Assembly: GCA_030268105.1 (NCBI GenBank)
Contig: BSDZ01000078.1
Span: 3,151,001 to 3,215,000, forward strand
Source of the DNA: Volvox africanus
Lineage: Eukaryota; Chlorophyta; Chlorophyceae; Chlamydomonadales; Volvocaceae
DNA: 64,000 bases
Direction of reading: 5' to 3'
Below, piece after piece: positions 1-12,509 of this stretch (positions within the stretch are counted from its first letter, which is position 1; the number at the start of each line of letters is the position of its first letter). Made by a program: the position numbers and the translations under genes. A model generated the notes under the pieces. The model did not search any database, was not told where the DNA came from, and saw nothing but the letters and a program-made list of their open reading frames with translations.

Positions 1-2211
1 ATCCCCAAACCCGGCCCCCGAGCCTTCGAGGCCCCGTCCCCTCCCTCCCGCCCCCCGATGCTGTCAGGACGCGACCCATACCTTGGGGACAGTTACTCGG
101 AGCTGATGTACAACGTCAAGAACGAGAAGATCGAACTGCCTGACCATGTCCGCGAGGAGCTCACCCCGGGGTGCAGGTAAGGGAGTGGGAGGAGGGGAGG
201 GAAGGTAGAAGACAAAGCGTGTGTTTGTGTGTGTGTTTTGTTACAAGTTCGCAGTCTCCGCCCCGTTATCGTGTTCTTACCTTTCCACATCCATCGCCGC
301 AACCCCGCAGGAAGCTCTTGCACGGCCTGCTGCAGCTCGACCCGGCCAAGCGACTCACGTTTGACCAGTTCTTTGACCACCCCTTCTTCCAAGGGCGTGA
401 TGAGTCGGCCGGTATGGTGGACGATGATGGGGAGTACGATGGGGAGTACAACGACACTTTCGCCGTCGCCTCTGCCGAAGAACACTACGACAGCACCTGT
501 AGCGGCAGTGAGGACGTGAATGCGACCATTATTGCCGCCGCCGCTGATAACAATTGTGATTGCGATGATGAAACCGTCAAAACGAATGCAGCCACCGTTG
601 GCGAGGCTGGCGACGACGGTAATGACGGTAATGACCCTTTGGTTGCGGCCTCCACCGCCAGCGGTGATCTAATTATTGCCTGCGCCACCTGTGCCGCCGC
701 CGCCGCCAACGCTGCCAGCAGCGACAACAGGGTCCCGGCGGCCGTCTCAACGTCCGCCGCCGCCGTCAGCGAGTACAGTGACGACATGGTTTCGGCCACC
801 ACTGCCGCCGTAGCCTCCGGAGATGACAGCGGCAGCGACGACACGGTTTTGGTCGCCCTCGCCTTGGCCTCCGCCAACGACATGAGCGATGACGCCATCT
901 CTTCCAACATGGGTGTTGCTGTGGGGACAACTACAGCTTCACAAATGTATTCAATTTGTTGCTACAGCAACGGCAGTAGCAATATCAGCAGTAGCAGCTC
1001 CTGCAGTGCCGGCTCCACGAGCGCCGCCGCACTCAAGGAGATGATATTCCGGGTGGCAGCAGGGCTGCATCCGGCCCATGGGGTGCTTAAGCGCCTTGAG
1101 GCCCTGTCAAGTCAGGCGCCAGGCTACGGGTGCAAATCAGGCCGCCGCCTTCTCGGTACGGCAACAGCGCCCGTGAGCTGCTGCCTGTGGTTGCACAAGA
1201 TTGGCCTGATTCTCATGGGCGGTAGAAGAGTGGCGGGCACTGCTCAGTCCCCCAACTGCCAGGAGCATAGAGGAGAGGCTTCGGAGCTGGGGCCAGTCCT
1301 GGTGCTGCACAGCTGGTCAGTACTCATGGTCTTGTACAGGCACCTGTACGACAGGACGGCGGCGACGACAGTGGATCTGAAACCGGCCGCTGATGCTGCG
1401 CTGCATCGACATCATCATCATCTTACCATCTTGCGCGTTGCTGAGGCGCTGGTGGATTTCGCCGTACATCACAGTCATATCGCCACGTACTTAAATCTGC
1501 TCTTGAACAGCGCTTGCACGGCTGAGGAGTACGGCAAGGAGGCGAATGTATTGCTGTTTGGTATGTCATTATCTTCAGCGGCGGCGCCCCAGCTGGAGCA
1601 CCACTTGCAGCCGCAGTCCACAGCATGCGGTCGGCAGTGGAAGGTGCCGGTGAGTGGCGCGGACCCATGGGTCATTGTCCCAGGGGCCTTCGGAGGGTCC
1701 CCCTCCTCTGGTTAATGGGGAACCTTACATGGAGGTAAATAAAACTGCTGAGGATGCCTTCAAATTGAGAAATAAGACTCACACGAATTGAACTGTAGCA
1801 CTAGCTGCAGGGCTTGCTATGGCCTTTCCTTCTTTGACCTCTACAACCAATTAATAAATTGCCCTTTCGCAGACGGCTACCCTACAACCTCCTCCGGCAC
1901 AGCAAGCTTATCGTTCTCGGCTAGCGGTTTCCGCCGGCGACATGCGGCTGCGGCAATCTGTACTCAATCCAGGGGCGATGCCCCCGGCGTCTGCAGGGGC
2001 GTCGACAGCGGCGTCGGCAGGGGCGTTGGCAGCAATGGCGGTGGCGGTGGCGGCAGAACCTCACTCCCTGCAGGTAACGCCGCTGGTGGTGTCCGGGGCG
2101 GTGCCAGGTGAGGTGCCGGCGCAGGGACAGTGGAGGAACCCCACCTCCAACCAACGCAGTTGGTGGCAGTGGGCGTGTGGGTGGCTTACGAGGATCGGGA
2201 TGAGCATATGA
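1..2211 (+). CDS. ATG1: ATG1/ULK-like Ser/Thr protein kinase, C-terminal part
   Basis: Partial at the 5' end; the frame is open from base 1. Exons 1-176, 311-1649 and 1873-2211 join in phase (GT-AG; acceptors ccccgcag and ctttcgcag). Exon 1 plus the start of exon 2 encode the last kinase subdomains: ELTPGCRKLLHGLLQLDPAKR followed by LTFDQFFDHPFF, which resembles the end of ULK1/ATG1 kinase domains (FDEFFHHPF type). ATG1 kinases start autophagy in the cytosol. A linker of about 270 residues rich in Ala, Ser, Asp and Thr follows, then a more ordered stretch (VAEALVDFAVHHSHIATYLN) that could be the start of the C-terminal ATG13-binding (tMIT) region; that part is inference. Without the second splice, translation would stop at 1715. 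The ATP site and catalytic loop lie outside the window, so a related kinase cannot be excluded. Confidence 0.72.
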
Positions 2212-3994
2212 TTCATGGGTCGGTCTGATTGATGAAATTAGACGGATGCTGAGGACTCCCGAAAGCATCGCGCCTCACGAGGGCATTCTTCCTGTGCACG
2301 CGTGATGGATTCTTGTGTGCGGGTTTAATCGGTTAGTGTGTCGTTGTTCCGTTGTGATATATTCGTTAGGTATTTGCGCAGGGACAGACCGTAATTGGCG
2401 CAATCGCGTGATCTGCTTGGCAAGTTAAAATCTCGTAAATTCGGTACATGCTTAGGATGAGTGATTGGGCAACAGAGGTTAATTCAGCGCTTTTTATCTC
2501 CACTTTTCATGTCCATGATGGTTTGTTGTGTTGGGATTTACTCTGGGCTGGAATTGATGTACTTCGTCGAGGGGTGGCGATAATGATCAGATAAACACGC
2601 AACAAACAGCAGTGGATGGGACGAGGTTTCTGGCCCTTGTTGGTTCCTTGCTTCCTTCTTTTGATCGAGTCAGAGAGAAAGAGAGAGGGAGATGTGGGTA
2701 GATTCAAGACATGGCGCTGGGGGTTCAGAGGGACTTGGTTAGGGAGCCGCCATACGTCCCTGGCTGGGGCGGGCTTAACGAAGGCGGCCTGCCGTGAAAT
2801 GGAGCGCGCTAGGACTTGTGTGGATGTATGTGGATTACCGTCGTAGGATGTCACATGATGCACTAACGTTAAATCGCCCCCAAGCTGTTTACTGACATGT
2901 ACGACAAGTGCTACGCGCCGATCATTGATGCACGCACACACAGGCTGTGATGGATGTGGACGTAGTCGGACGGAGGTTGTGAACAGGGAAAGCTTTGTGT
3001 ACGCTAGGCGTACAGCGTACAGCGGCTCGGCACCATCACTATAAAGGCTTTATTGTGATGTGTGGTATTTCATTATTCGAAAGGCTATCATTGGATCGGT
3101 TAGTATGGCATTCTTAATGATAAGTTGTCGATTTTATTATACATCTCTTGTTTTTTCTACGGAGAGGTTGTAAGGTTAGGTTTAACAAGAAGCAAGACCT
3201 AGTTGTTTGTCAACTGGGTAAGCTTGCCAACGAACATGCCGCTTCATTGTGATGACATTCAGAAGCCTGTCCGTTTATCGACTACGAGTCTTACTAACAC
3301 TTTGAATAATCCTCTTAACCAGCACTATTCAATCCATCAATCCGTAACCCTCCAAATAACTTGTATGTTGCCGCGTTTCCTCTGTTGCCTAAGGCCCATT
3401 AGACCATGTACCTTTGCACGACCAACGACAATTCAACGACAGCAGAATCATCACATTGTAACACCAACTGCAACGAAGAATACGTACTTCGCAACCACCT
3501 ATCAATTGGTTGATTCCCAACCGCCGCAGAGACCCTTTCCAGAGCATAAGGACTAGGAGAGGTAGGTGGTGGCGGTCTGACGCATAAGATGCTGCTGCCC
3601 TTAACTTCCACTATTGGACATCGGAGATTAGCGCCAGCTCCAAAACCATATCCACTATCATCGCCCACTATCTCCGGATGAGTGTGAAGCCCGTAGCGCT
3701 TCCTATGGCAAAGTGCAGGGCAGAGGGACACAGCGCGGGAAAAAAGTGTAAGCGGATAAGGACGGGCGAAAACCACGTGTATGTGTCTGTCTGTCTGTGC
3801 GTCCCTGCAAGCGTGCACCACCAAGACTCAGGACCGCACGGAGTCAGCTCCCCAGGAGCGGAATTCCGTCTAGGATAAAATCTTCGTACGGTGAAAACAC
3901 ACACGAGCGCGTCTCTTATTCCCCTCACCCCCCTATACTGTATTCCCTTCGCCCCCCAAATACCCAACATATCGATCCTGTACCTACCGCGCCC
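2212..3994. other. spacer between convergent genes, nothing recognised
   Basis: The 3' end of the kinase faces the 3' end of the aldo/keto reductase. The open frames here (for example 3203-3556) have no splice support, no compositional bias and no family resemblance. I see no RNA gene or repeat. Confidence 0.5.
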
Positions 3995-6900
3995 TCAGAT
4001 AAACGTACACATACGCATATGCCTGATTTGTTGCTCAACGTGCTGACCTCCTTGACAGCGGACATTGGGTATCGTGCAGAGCTCTTCCTCTGTAGGAGAA
4101 TGAACGCACCACCTCCCATGCCCTCCCCTACCACCCGTCCGCTGTGGCCCCAGCCCCACCTCGATCTGCGCCATCATTTCGTCAGTCAGCCTGGGCACCA
4201 CCGACAGGGCCCCCATGTTGTCTTGGACCTGGCTGATGCGGCTGGCCCCTGCGATGATGGGCAAGAGAGGGACGTGGGCGGACAACAGTGCAGAACTTGA
4301 AGGAAGAGTTAGCGCGGCTGGGTCCAGCCAGCTTCAAGCCCGGTCATAGATATACATAACGCGTAATACACACCCGTACACCCCACCTCTCCACCAGCGC
4401 CCTTATCCCATCACATGCACGTACAAATATACATGGGCTTGTGGCATATATGTCCATGTTCATATCTAGATAGTGGTCTGTGTCCACGAGGGTAAGGTAG
4501 TCCTCGTTACCACCAGAGCCCCAAACAACTATGTACTCTAATTCATATCGGCGCACTCTGCACATACGTACCCGTTATGGCCGTACTGACGTGCGGGTTT
4601 CGGAGCGTCCACGCCAGGGCCAGTTGCGCCATGCTGCAGTCCAGCTCCCGGGCGATGGGTTCCAGTCTGCAGGCTGCCTCAATGTCGCTGCGCCTCTCGG
4701 TTAGCTTAGCCTTTAAGCGGTGAGCAGGAGGGATTGGGGTTAGGAGGGCGTGGGGGAAGACGTTTAAAGAGATAAGACCTGCTGACATTTATGTCGTACA
4801 TACAATGATGTCAAATTGCTAACCATCACGGCTCGAACACTGGTACTCGCTATGTCGGTTAACACGATTAGTCGTGACATGTGGGACATGGAAAAGAATG
4901 TAATAATTAGAACCACCTAACAAAAATGTCCTCCCACCTGAATCCATTGAGTCGAGGAAGGATAGGGGGGAAGACGAATAAACAAGACATGATAGGAGGA
5001 AATAAAAAGGGGGAAATCACCGATTGACCGTTTCGTCCCGGAGCTCGCCGCTGATAGAAAGGTAATGTTTCCGGAAGAAAGAGAACACATAAACAACGAG
5101 GACGAAGCTTCTTACGACAGAGACGTTTACACACATGGACAATGCTGGAGTAAACTCACTCACACAAATCAAAACATCGACGCATATAGTTTTTAATTTA
5201 TTAAAAAATACTGAGAATAGCAAATGAGAACATCATACCTTATTCGCCTCTAACGACAGCCGGCTGCCCTCGGGTGCCATACCGCTGCTGTACTTGCCCG
5301 TCAGGATGCCGGACGCGAGGGGACTCCAGACGGTAAGCCCCAGGCCCATACGGGTGTCGTACAGTGGCAGGTAGTCAATCTCCACCTGTTAACGTGCGTG
5401 GTGTATGGGTTGGGGGCGGGGAAGCTGAGGGGGTAGAATGGCTCCAGGGACGGGAAGGGGCTCGCGGGATGAAGGGTAACCAAGAAGTGGTTCGAGGGAA
5501 CCAGGTTAACAGGTGTACCGTACGGTGTGCAAGCACCACACGCGTTTCCGCATTCCCAGAACGTGCAAAATACACATACTTTTCCTGCTAGACCTGCCGT
5601 AACGTTTCCGCTCGACCTGCCGTACCTTTTTCCGTTCGAAGAGGTTGTATTCTGGCTGCTCCACTACAGGCGGCATCAGTCCCAGTCTGTCCGCAATGGT
5701 CTGAGCCTGTGAACGGTCCTCAATATTACGACGTGAAGCTTTATGGATGAGACAGTGGGAATGCAATATATATAAAAATCAAATGAAATGCGATACATAT
5801 TACTTGAAAATTGGTCAGCAGCAGCGGCAGCAGCAGCGGCAGCGGCAGCGGCAGCGGCAGCGGCAGCAATGCCGTGCATGATGACATGCCGCCATGAGAA
5901 CATAGTACCATTTAAATACTCCGGCACATAATGCGTCAGGGCCCTCCTCTAACCAGAGTAGATTCCATACACACACGCGCACGGACAGACAACCTCCGTC
6001 ACACCCCTCCATTCACTCAGTCCCCCCAGTCTCCCTTCAAACCCCCTCCTCGCCTCGGCAATCTGCTCCGAGCTGAACTCGCTCGTGCCCCAATATAGGG
6101 CCCAACCCCGATCCAACACGTGGTTCATGGCCCGGACTGTTTCCTCCAGGGAGGTGCTGGGATCTGGTCGGTGACAAAATATCAGGTCCACGTAGTCGGT
6201 TTGCAACCGCCCTAGGCAGGCCTGCGTGCAGGGATGCGTGGGGCCATAACTCCGGGAGCAACCTGCAACCCGTCATTTCCTTTAGAAGCTGCTGTATCAT
6301 TTGTTACCTGCGTTCAGAGTGCGTTAATTGAAGTTCATTATATTTACCTATTTTTAATTCAGTATTTTTATTTTTTTACAAAATATAAGTATGAAAGTTT
6401 GATTAATGTTATTACTCATGTGTTGCGTCCTTCACGCTCGGACACTGCCCCGCCCTTTCGGACCTGGATGCCCTCAACGATGTGCTTACGAGACAGTCCC
6501 TTGTCATTGGGGCCCTGCCCGCCCACCAAGATCTTGGTGGAGATGACAAGGTCACTGCGCTTGTATCCGAGATCCTGGTTTCGGAGAGGGTACGGCAGGT
6601 GTGGCGTGCAGACCGGGAAGGGAGCGCCCGGGATCAAGCGGTGGGGACGAGTACGAGTGTGAAATGCAAACAAAAGAGTGTCAACAAAACCAAGGAAAAG
6701 GGGTATAACACATGCACTTGCACATACACATACACTAATATCCGTAAAAAAACCGTAAAATCATTGCGAGTGCCGTACCTTAAATGCCTGGCCCATAATC
6801 TTCTCCGCTTCCCCATCAGCGTAGACCTCCGCGTTATCAAAACTGCGAAACATATACGTGACAGGATAACTGGTATCGGCGCAAATTGTGTTACACGGAA

Positions 6901-8358
6901 CATGTACGGAAAAACACAAACCTACGCGCGCGTTGTGGGATTCGGGTTCCGCCCGATGAGTGGCATGTCCTGGTTAGTAGTTACCGCAAGGGAATAAGAT
7001 TGAATCAGTAACTCACCCAATACCGTTGACTAACAGTAGCTGAACCGTTGACATTAAATACAACGGTACGGCAAACGGATTGTGAGCCGTGTAAGCGCGG
7101 TACTTTGTACGTATACAAAAAGGAGCCATGGGTGAATTTAAAGATCCATCTGTTGGTTCGTTGTTCGTTTGTTAGTTGTTGGTTGTGGTTTATTACTCAC
7201 AAGTTGACTCCTGCATCCCTGCACGCCTTGATCAACTCCTTAGCCTACGTGACGCGTACATGCCGTCATCACGGCGGGATCAAACAGGCGCTTGATAGTT
7301 TTCAAAATCATTAGTTGATCGTTAATATCACGACCGTTGCGACGGTTTCCCTAGGGATGGGTATGTGAATTTCCCGAACTTGTGTCGCCCTTAGGTCGGT
7401 AAAATATAAATTTCAGCCGATTCATGTAAAACGGAAATTAACAAATTGCCTAAGATTTGTATTTTACATCTGATACTAGCGCCCGTGACAGCCGATGAGT
7501 TGAAGAGGAAGGGAGAAAGACGGCGGGAGTGGGAATAAGAGGGAGAATGCGGGATTGGAAGTGGGTGGTAATAAAATATGTAATGGGGCTTTCGGCACCC
7601 GCGCGCGTCCTCGTGAACACGCCAAGTTAGGGGATCAGGGCTACGAAGGCGGCAGTGCAGGCGGAAGACACATAATGGCCATAAGGCCCTAATATACTTC
7701 TTGCTAGGTTCATTCCTTGGCCTTTGATTTCCGCACTTGTGCCGTACCAACCTGCTTTAAGTCGACCTTATTCTTGAATGTCGCCCAGGAGCCGTACGAC
7801 AATGCGCTGACCTGTAAAGTATCCGTACGGAAAGCTGACAGGATGTACGGACGCGCAAGAGGGAATGCGATGCTAGACACGCGATCTCCGTCAGCAGCAG
7901 TTCGTATCTAGGGACGCTGAAAGCTGCCAATAGATGGTTCTACGACAGTGCGATAAATCAGTACTTGGGGATTTGGAGGTGGTGTACGTTTCGTCTTGTG
8001 AACAAACAGATCCAGGACTGGAACTCGCAAACGCATGCACACAGATACACATACACACACATAATAAACAATATAAATACAAATTTAAATTACATATGTA
8101 TATACGTATAAAATATGGGTTATCTATGATTTTGTTTTTGTAACGCCAACGCTGTAGGCTTCGCGTAAAACAACTGCTGTGCGTCAGCTTCGCTTGACCT
8201 CGCGGGCCGACCACTGGGCCTGGAACCTTGCTTTTCTCGTTTCCTGGCTTTCCCGCGCTTTAGGTCAAAGCAGCAGCTTGGATTCGTACCCAGCGCACCT
8301 TGAGCCCGGTTTTGCCAAGACGCCTGTACTCCATAGGCGTGGCCGGCGTGGCGGCCAT
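3995..8358 (-). CDS. KAB1: KAB-type aldo/keto reductase (voltage-gated K+ channel beta subunit family, AKR6)
   Basis: Ten exons on the minus strand: 8299-8358, 7752-7811, 7201-7244, 6779-6842, 6464-6574, 6054-6221, 5626-5706, 5239-5385, 4572-4710 and 3995-4248, about 375 residues. All phases agree. The protein starts [19 protein letters not shown] and continues with [98 protein letters not shown] and [13 protein letters not shown]. The AKR catalytic Asp, Tyr (DNAEVY), Lys (STK) and His (CHRPD) are present. It should be a cytosolic NADPH-dependent oxidoreductase or channel subunit. The intron 5707-6053 needs a GC donor. A four-residue micro-exon may be missing between 4711 and 5238. The C-terminus after MMAQIE is uncertain: either the read-through tail used here, or a splice at the GTGGGG near 4150. 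Confidence 0.95.
5815..5870. repeat. CAGCGG/CAG short tandem repeat
   Basis: An imperfect (CAGCGG)n/(CAG)n tract lies inside the GC-AG intron of the aldo/keto reductase. It creates a poly-Ala/poly-Arg open frame on the minus strand that is not coding. Confidence 0.85.
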
Positions 8359-9177
8359 CTTCGGCGACCTAGTTTAAGCCCTGTTGCGATAAGGGCTTTT
8401 AACCTAGAACGATTACTATAAGACGCGTGCTCTCTACAGCTGATGAACTTAAGCTTTCATGTATTGAGGATTTGAAGGCAAGGACAGACTCTACCTGTTC
8501 TATGTAAGGCCTATTAAAGTATACATACCTTTAAATACCACGATAGATCAATGCTGTTCACAAAGCACCGGGGGATGCGCACGGGGAGGGACGACAGCGC
8601 AGCATCCTTGGACAGCATCTATATCCAACATCTAAGACGCAATCCTTGGACCGCGATGCAGGACGCTATGGCTCTTTGTGGCCAGAAGCACTGCCCAAAT
8701 AGATAATTGGTCGTGCAAATAGGACTCTGTAAGGCATTCGTCTAACTTGCCTGCCTGCCCGATAAGTTGCGAGGAATCGGGTCGCTTCTTGGGTTTCCAG
8801 CCGGCGAGGAAAAATTTGCAGTCAACCATATAAATTTCATGCAACATGCAGTCAAGAGGCAACATCAGGCACTACCTGCTTGACACCGGTGGAAAGGTAA
8901 GCAGCAAAAGCAAGGGAGACCAACAGCTGATGTGTTAGGCCCTGCCGTTATGCCCACTGTCCGGCGACTGGATGCTGCTGATGCTGCTAATGATTTTTCC
9001 AAGATCTTGAGTTGTTTCCTGAGGTCCTGAGAGCTTGACGGCATCGTCGGAAGGTGGTTAGGAGGCTCGGGTTTCGTATTGTACAACGAACTGCACGTTT
9101 CCGACATTCAGAGAACATGATATGGCGTATCTAAAATGTAAAAATATGTTCATCTAGCTTGTTTCTAATTTGTAATA
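8359..9177. promoter_or_regulatory. divergent intergenic region, presumed bidirectional promoter
   Basis: This stretch of about 820 bp separates the start codons of the minus-strand aldo/keto reductase and the plus-strand DUF4202 gene, so both promoters should lie here. I could not point to a TATA box or other element, and the small frames inside it (for example 8632-8865) look spurious. Confidence 0.4.
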
Positions 9178-11232
9178 ATGGTCCCCAATAGGTTGTCACA
9201 GAGGTCAGGAGTTGCATCGACTAGTGCTGCGAATCGCAGCAGCCGAAAGTCATGTCATTTTATTAATTCATTTGTTGTTGATTATAAAATGCATCCAATT
9301 ACACATGGCATGATACGGGCGGCGATGGTTGATCAGCTGTCGTTGTCCATGGGCAGGCGCTCGCTTTCTCCATGTGGTACGAAACATCAAGCATTAAAAA
9401 GTAACATTAAAATACAGGCATGTATAGATCCAGCGCTGTCAACATCCAGCCGCCTCCAAATCGTGCTGGATGGGCTAGACGAACTGAATATAAAGGATCC
9501 GCGTTGCGTCGAGGTAAGATCAGGACCCAATTAGGTCACATTAAACATACAAAAGTCTGAAACAATATAAATTTTGGAGCTTTTTAAGGCGCTCTTCCCT
9601 GTCCTCACAGCTCTCAAGTCCCCAAAGCTCCGGGCAAGTAGAGGAAACATTTGTTAGCCTACAATGCCTTGATCCACCGAATTTAACCAGCACATCAATA
9701 CCTCCTTACCCGCTGGGCTTACGCACGCCCCAACCCTCCCCGTCCGGATGGGCTAAGTATTCTTTTCCAAGTGCTTTCGAGGGTATTCCTTACCCAATTA
9801 CTTGGCCCCCTCCGCCTCGTTCTTCCCTCTGCAGGTGGATGGACAGAAGGTGCCGTACGAGCTGGCGTATGCCCGTTGGCTTACCGACTGGGTGCTACAG
9901 CTGTGCACTGACGGCGGGCTACATCCCAGTGAGGAGCTGCGCATCGCAGCACGCGGGCAGCATGTGGAGCGATGGCAGGTGCCCAGGAGTACATATCCCG
10001 AGGTGCGATCAAATCGGGATAGGGGCCAGAGGCCTTTGTGGAACGTGGGGGCATGTTGAGGCGAAGTAACGAAAGCGGCTATGTTTTAGAGTTCCATTGC
10101 ACAGTCACCGAGTGCTCAACGCTGTCTACAGGGCCGCACGGCGTATTTGCAGTGGCGAGAGGATTTGAAGAAGCGGCATGCCGCCACGACTACAGGCTTG
10201 ATGGCGGCGGCGGGGTACAGCGCCGAAAGCTGCAAGTGGGTTGGAGGCGCGGGAGTTAGGGGCCCCTGGGAGAGAGCGTGCGGGGCTTCAAAAGAGGGAG
10301 AAGGCGAGGGATGCGAGATGTCTGGGGGGGGAAGAGGGGGTATGACAGGCTGGCTATCAACGATATGTGATTTATTTATTTAATGTATATCGCATACCCG
10401 CTCAGGCTATATGCCTGATCAGATCACATGGCGAAGGCTCTGACCGTGGCATGAGACAAAGGGATGGTCCGCTTATGGCTGGAACAGCCACTAAACCACC
10501 ACCACTATCCGGGACCTTCTGTATGTTGGCTTAGGGTTTTGCCACTGATGTGATCATGGTGCGCAGGCGTGTGGAGCAGCTGATTCTAAAGCGGGCGCTG
10601 CGGGAGACGGAGGGGCAAATCCTGGAGGACGCACTGTGTCTAGGCACGTGGGACGGGGGTGAGGTCTGGGACGTCACAGCCCCCATCATTTGGACAAAGT
10701 AACGATATCGTGCACCGCTCCGCGGGCTCTGTTGTTAGGGTTGGGCAACTTAACGTAAGATGCTGTGGCCGTTGGGGATTGGCCGTCGAAGTAGATTGAG
10801 GTCGCCCGCCCTCCGGGGCGAAGTACACCAGCAGCCAGCGACCACTACCACTTTAGCAACCACTGTTGCGACCACCTGCCCGCATCCATCCTCCGTGCGT
10901 TCATCCTTAACTGGTAAACAGAATTCAATGCCAGTGTAATAAAAAATGTCTTATGCGCCACTGCCGCAGTGTTTCTGGAGCGCCAATTCGAGGAGTTTCT
11001 GTCCAAGCTCGCGGGGGCCAAAGATGCGGCGGAGGGAGAAGCGAAGATTATCGACATTTTGCAAAAGAGCTGGAAGAAGATGGGGGAGCTGGGTCGCGCG
11101 GCGGCGCTGAAGTTGTCCATGGAGCCCCGCCTCGCGGAGCTGGTGGGGCGTGCACTTGCGCCACCTCCACCACCTCCGTCGTCAGACACCGCTGCTGCTC
11201 CGGTGCCGCCCGCGCAAAAGCCAACGAAATGA
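9178..11232 (+). CDS. DUF4202 family protein
   Basis: Five exons: 9178-9513, 9835-10002, 10132-10235, 10567-10643 and 10970-11232, about 315 residues, all in phase. The conserved core is clear: LQIVLDGLDELNIKDPR, YELAYARWLTDWV, RIAARGQHVERWQVPRSTYP, TAYLQWREDLKKRHA, VEQLILKRALR, EGQILEDALCLVFLERQFEE and KIIDILQKSWKKMGELGRAA, ending in a Pro-rich tail. DUF4202 proteins are small, mostly helical proteins of unknown function found in bacteria and eukaryotes; some database entries call them glutamyl-tRNA-synthetase-like without biochemical support. The His-Trp and Arg-Ser motifs of the family are intact. Intron 4 (10644-10969) needs a GC donor to keep the conserved LCLVFLE block. The first 75 or so residues are not conserved; they may be a targeting peptide or the true start may lie further in. 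Confidence 0.9.
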
Positions 11233-12319
11233 ACAGTCGAGTCGCAGCGGCTAAGTCTGTAGCACGGTTTTCACGTTGCATGTGACGCCTGATGTGATGC
11301 GATGCGGCCTGCGCCAGTGACTGACTTGGGAATGGGGTTTGGAGGAGGGTTTTGTTGTGGCAGAGCAGGGCAGGGCGGAGAGCGCTGGGAGCCGTTTGCT
11401 GGGACAAGCGAGGATGTCTGGTGACGGGCAAATATTGTGACGGAATGTGCGCATTGGTGCGCGTTAAGGGCACTGTTTGAGCGTTTATATGAACCACAAT
11501 GTGAAATAAGATATGTTCGATAGGTCCTGTAGATCATTATAGCTTTTGTGAGTTGTCACTTTTGACGTCCCATGATGAAGGGTTGACTGAGGCGCTCCCA
11601 CGTGGGATGTTCGCGGGTTTTCCCAGTGCTTTGGAGTGTAGTATCCTGTCTACGTCTCCGGGTCAACCCGGGATGGACCGCTTTCCTTTCCGGATCGACC
11701 GCGATTAAATGGATGTCTTCCAATCGGGCCTTTGCTTATTAGGCGGATACGACAGATAGAGATGCAACATGGAGGACGTGCGATTGATGCGAGTTGGCTT
11801 GCTGGATACATAGTAGAAGCGTGGCAGCCGGTATTTGTGGACCAGGAGTGATGAGGGATTCCACCCAATGTCAACCCTGTTGCGGTCCGCGGGTCGACAT
11901 CAGGCCGCTAAATGGCTAGCAAATTCCTTAAATATTTTCACAAGTATAAACTTCGTGGCAGATCCTTCTTTTGTATAATGATATGTGATAATCATTCGTG
12001 ATGCTGTTGGGGTATGTCGTCATTTTTTGTGTATGGCTTTGTCAGGTCACTTGCCAATCTCCCCTGCGCACCATAAAGAAGGCTCTCTCTAACAAGGAGG
12101 GGAGAACTTTGCAATCTCGAACAGCCCTGCACGTTCTTCAAGGACTAACGCAAGTAATTTAAAATATAGATATTTGTGTATAATTATATGTATATATCTA
12201 TGTACATAATATATATGTGTGAAGATAGCAGGATATAGAGCCTTCCCAGGCTAGTGGCACCAATACTTAATCGATTGTAACGCAAATGACCGTTTCATAC
12301 ACCGGACAGAGGATTCGCA
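11233..12319. other. spacer, no gene recognised
   Basis: Downstream of the DUF4202 gene. The base composition falls toward AT-rich after about 11900, leading into the repeat island. Open frames on both strands lack splice context. Confidence 0.5.
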
Positions 12320-12414
12320 ACGAAGTCAATTGACTCAAACCCAAAGCCTTCGGATACGAAGTCTGATGCGCTATCCATTGCGCCACGTGTCCGCCTGGCT
12401 GAGCACTTGGAACC
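12320..12414 (-). repeat. tRNA-Arg-like (SINE-like) repeat, copy A
   Basis: On the minus strand this block contains GTGGCGCAATGGAT, an anticodon-loop-like CTTCGTA and GGTTTGAGTC, which match the A box, the TCG anticodon region and the B box of eukaryotic tRNA-Arg. The anticodon stem has a mismatch and the acceptor stem does not close, so it is not a functional tRNA. The stretch upstream of the tRNA part (GGTTCCAAGTGCTCAGCC) is shared with copy B at 13341-13400. A shared non-tRNA flank points to a dispersed element with a tRNA-derived head rather than two independent tRNA pseudogenes. Confidence 0.7.
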
Positions 12415-12420
12415 AGAGGA

Positions 12421-12509
12421 ATATAATTTATACATAATACATATACATAACACACACACACATATATATATTATGTACATATATTAAATATATGTATATA
12501 TATATATAC
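12421..12509. repeat. (TA)n/(CA)n microsatellite
   Basis: An imperfect TA- and CA-rich tract that ends exactly where the histidine-kinase-like fragment begins. Confidence 0.85.

Noticed and set aside
3203..3556. 117-codon plus-strand frame in the first spacer
   Set aside because: Composition is intergenic, there is no domain, and no splice partners are visible.
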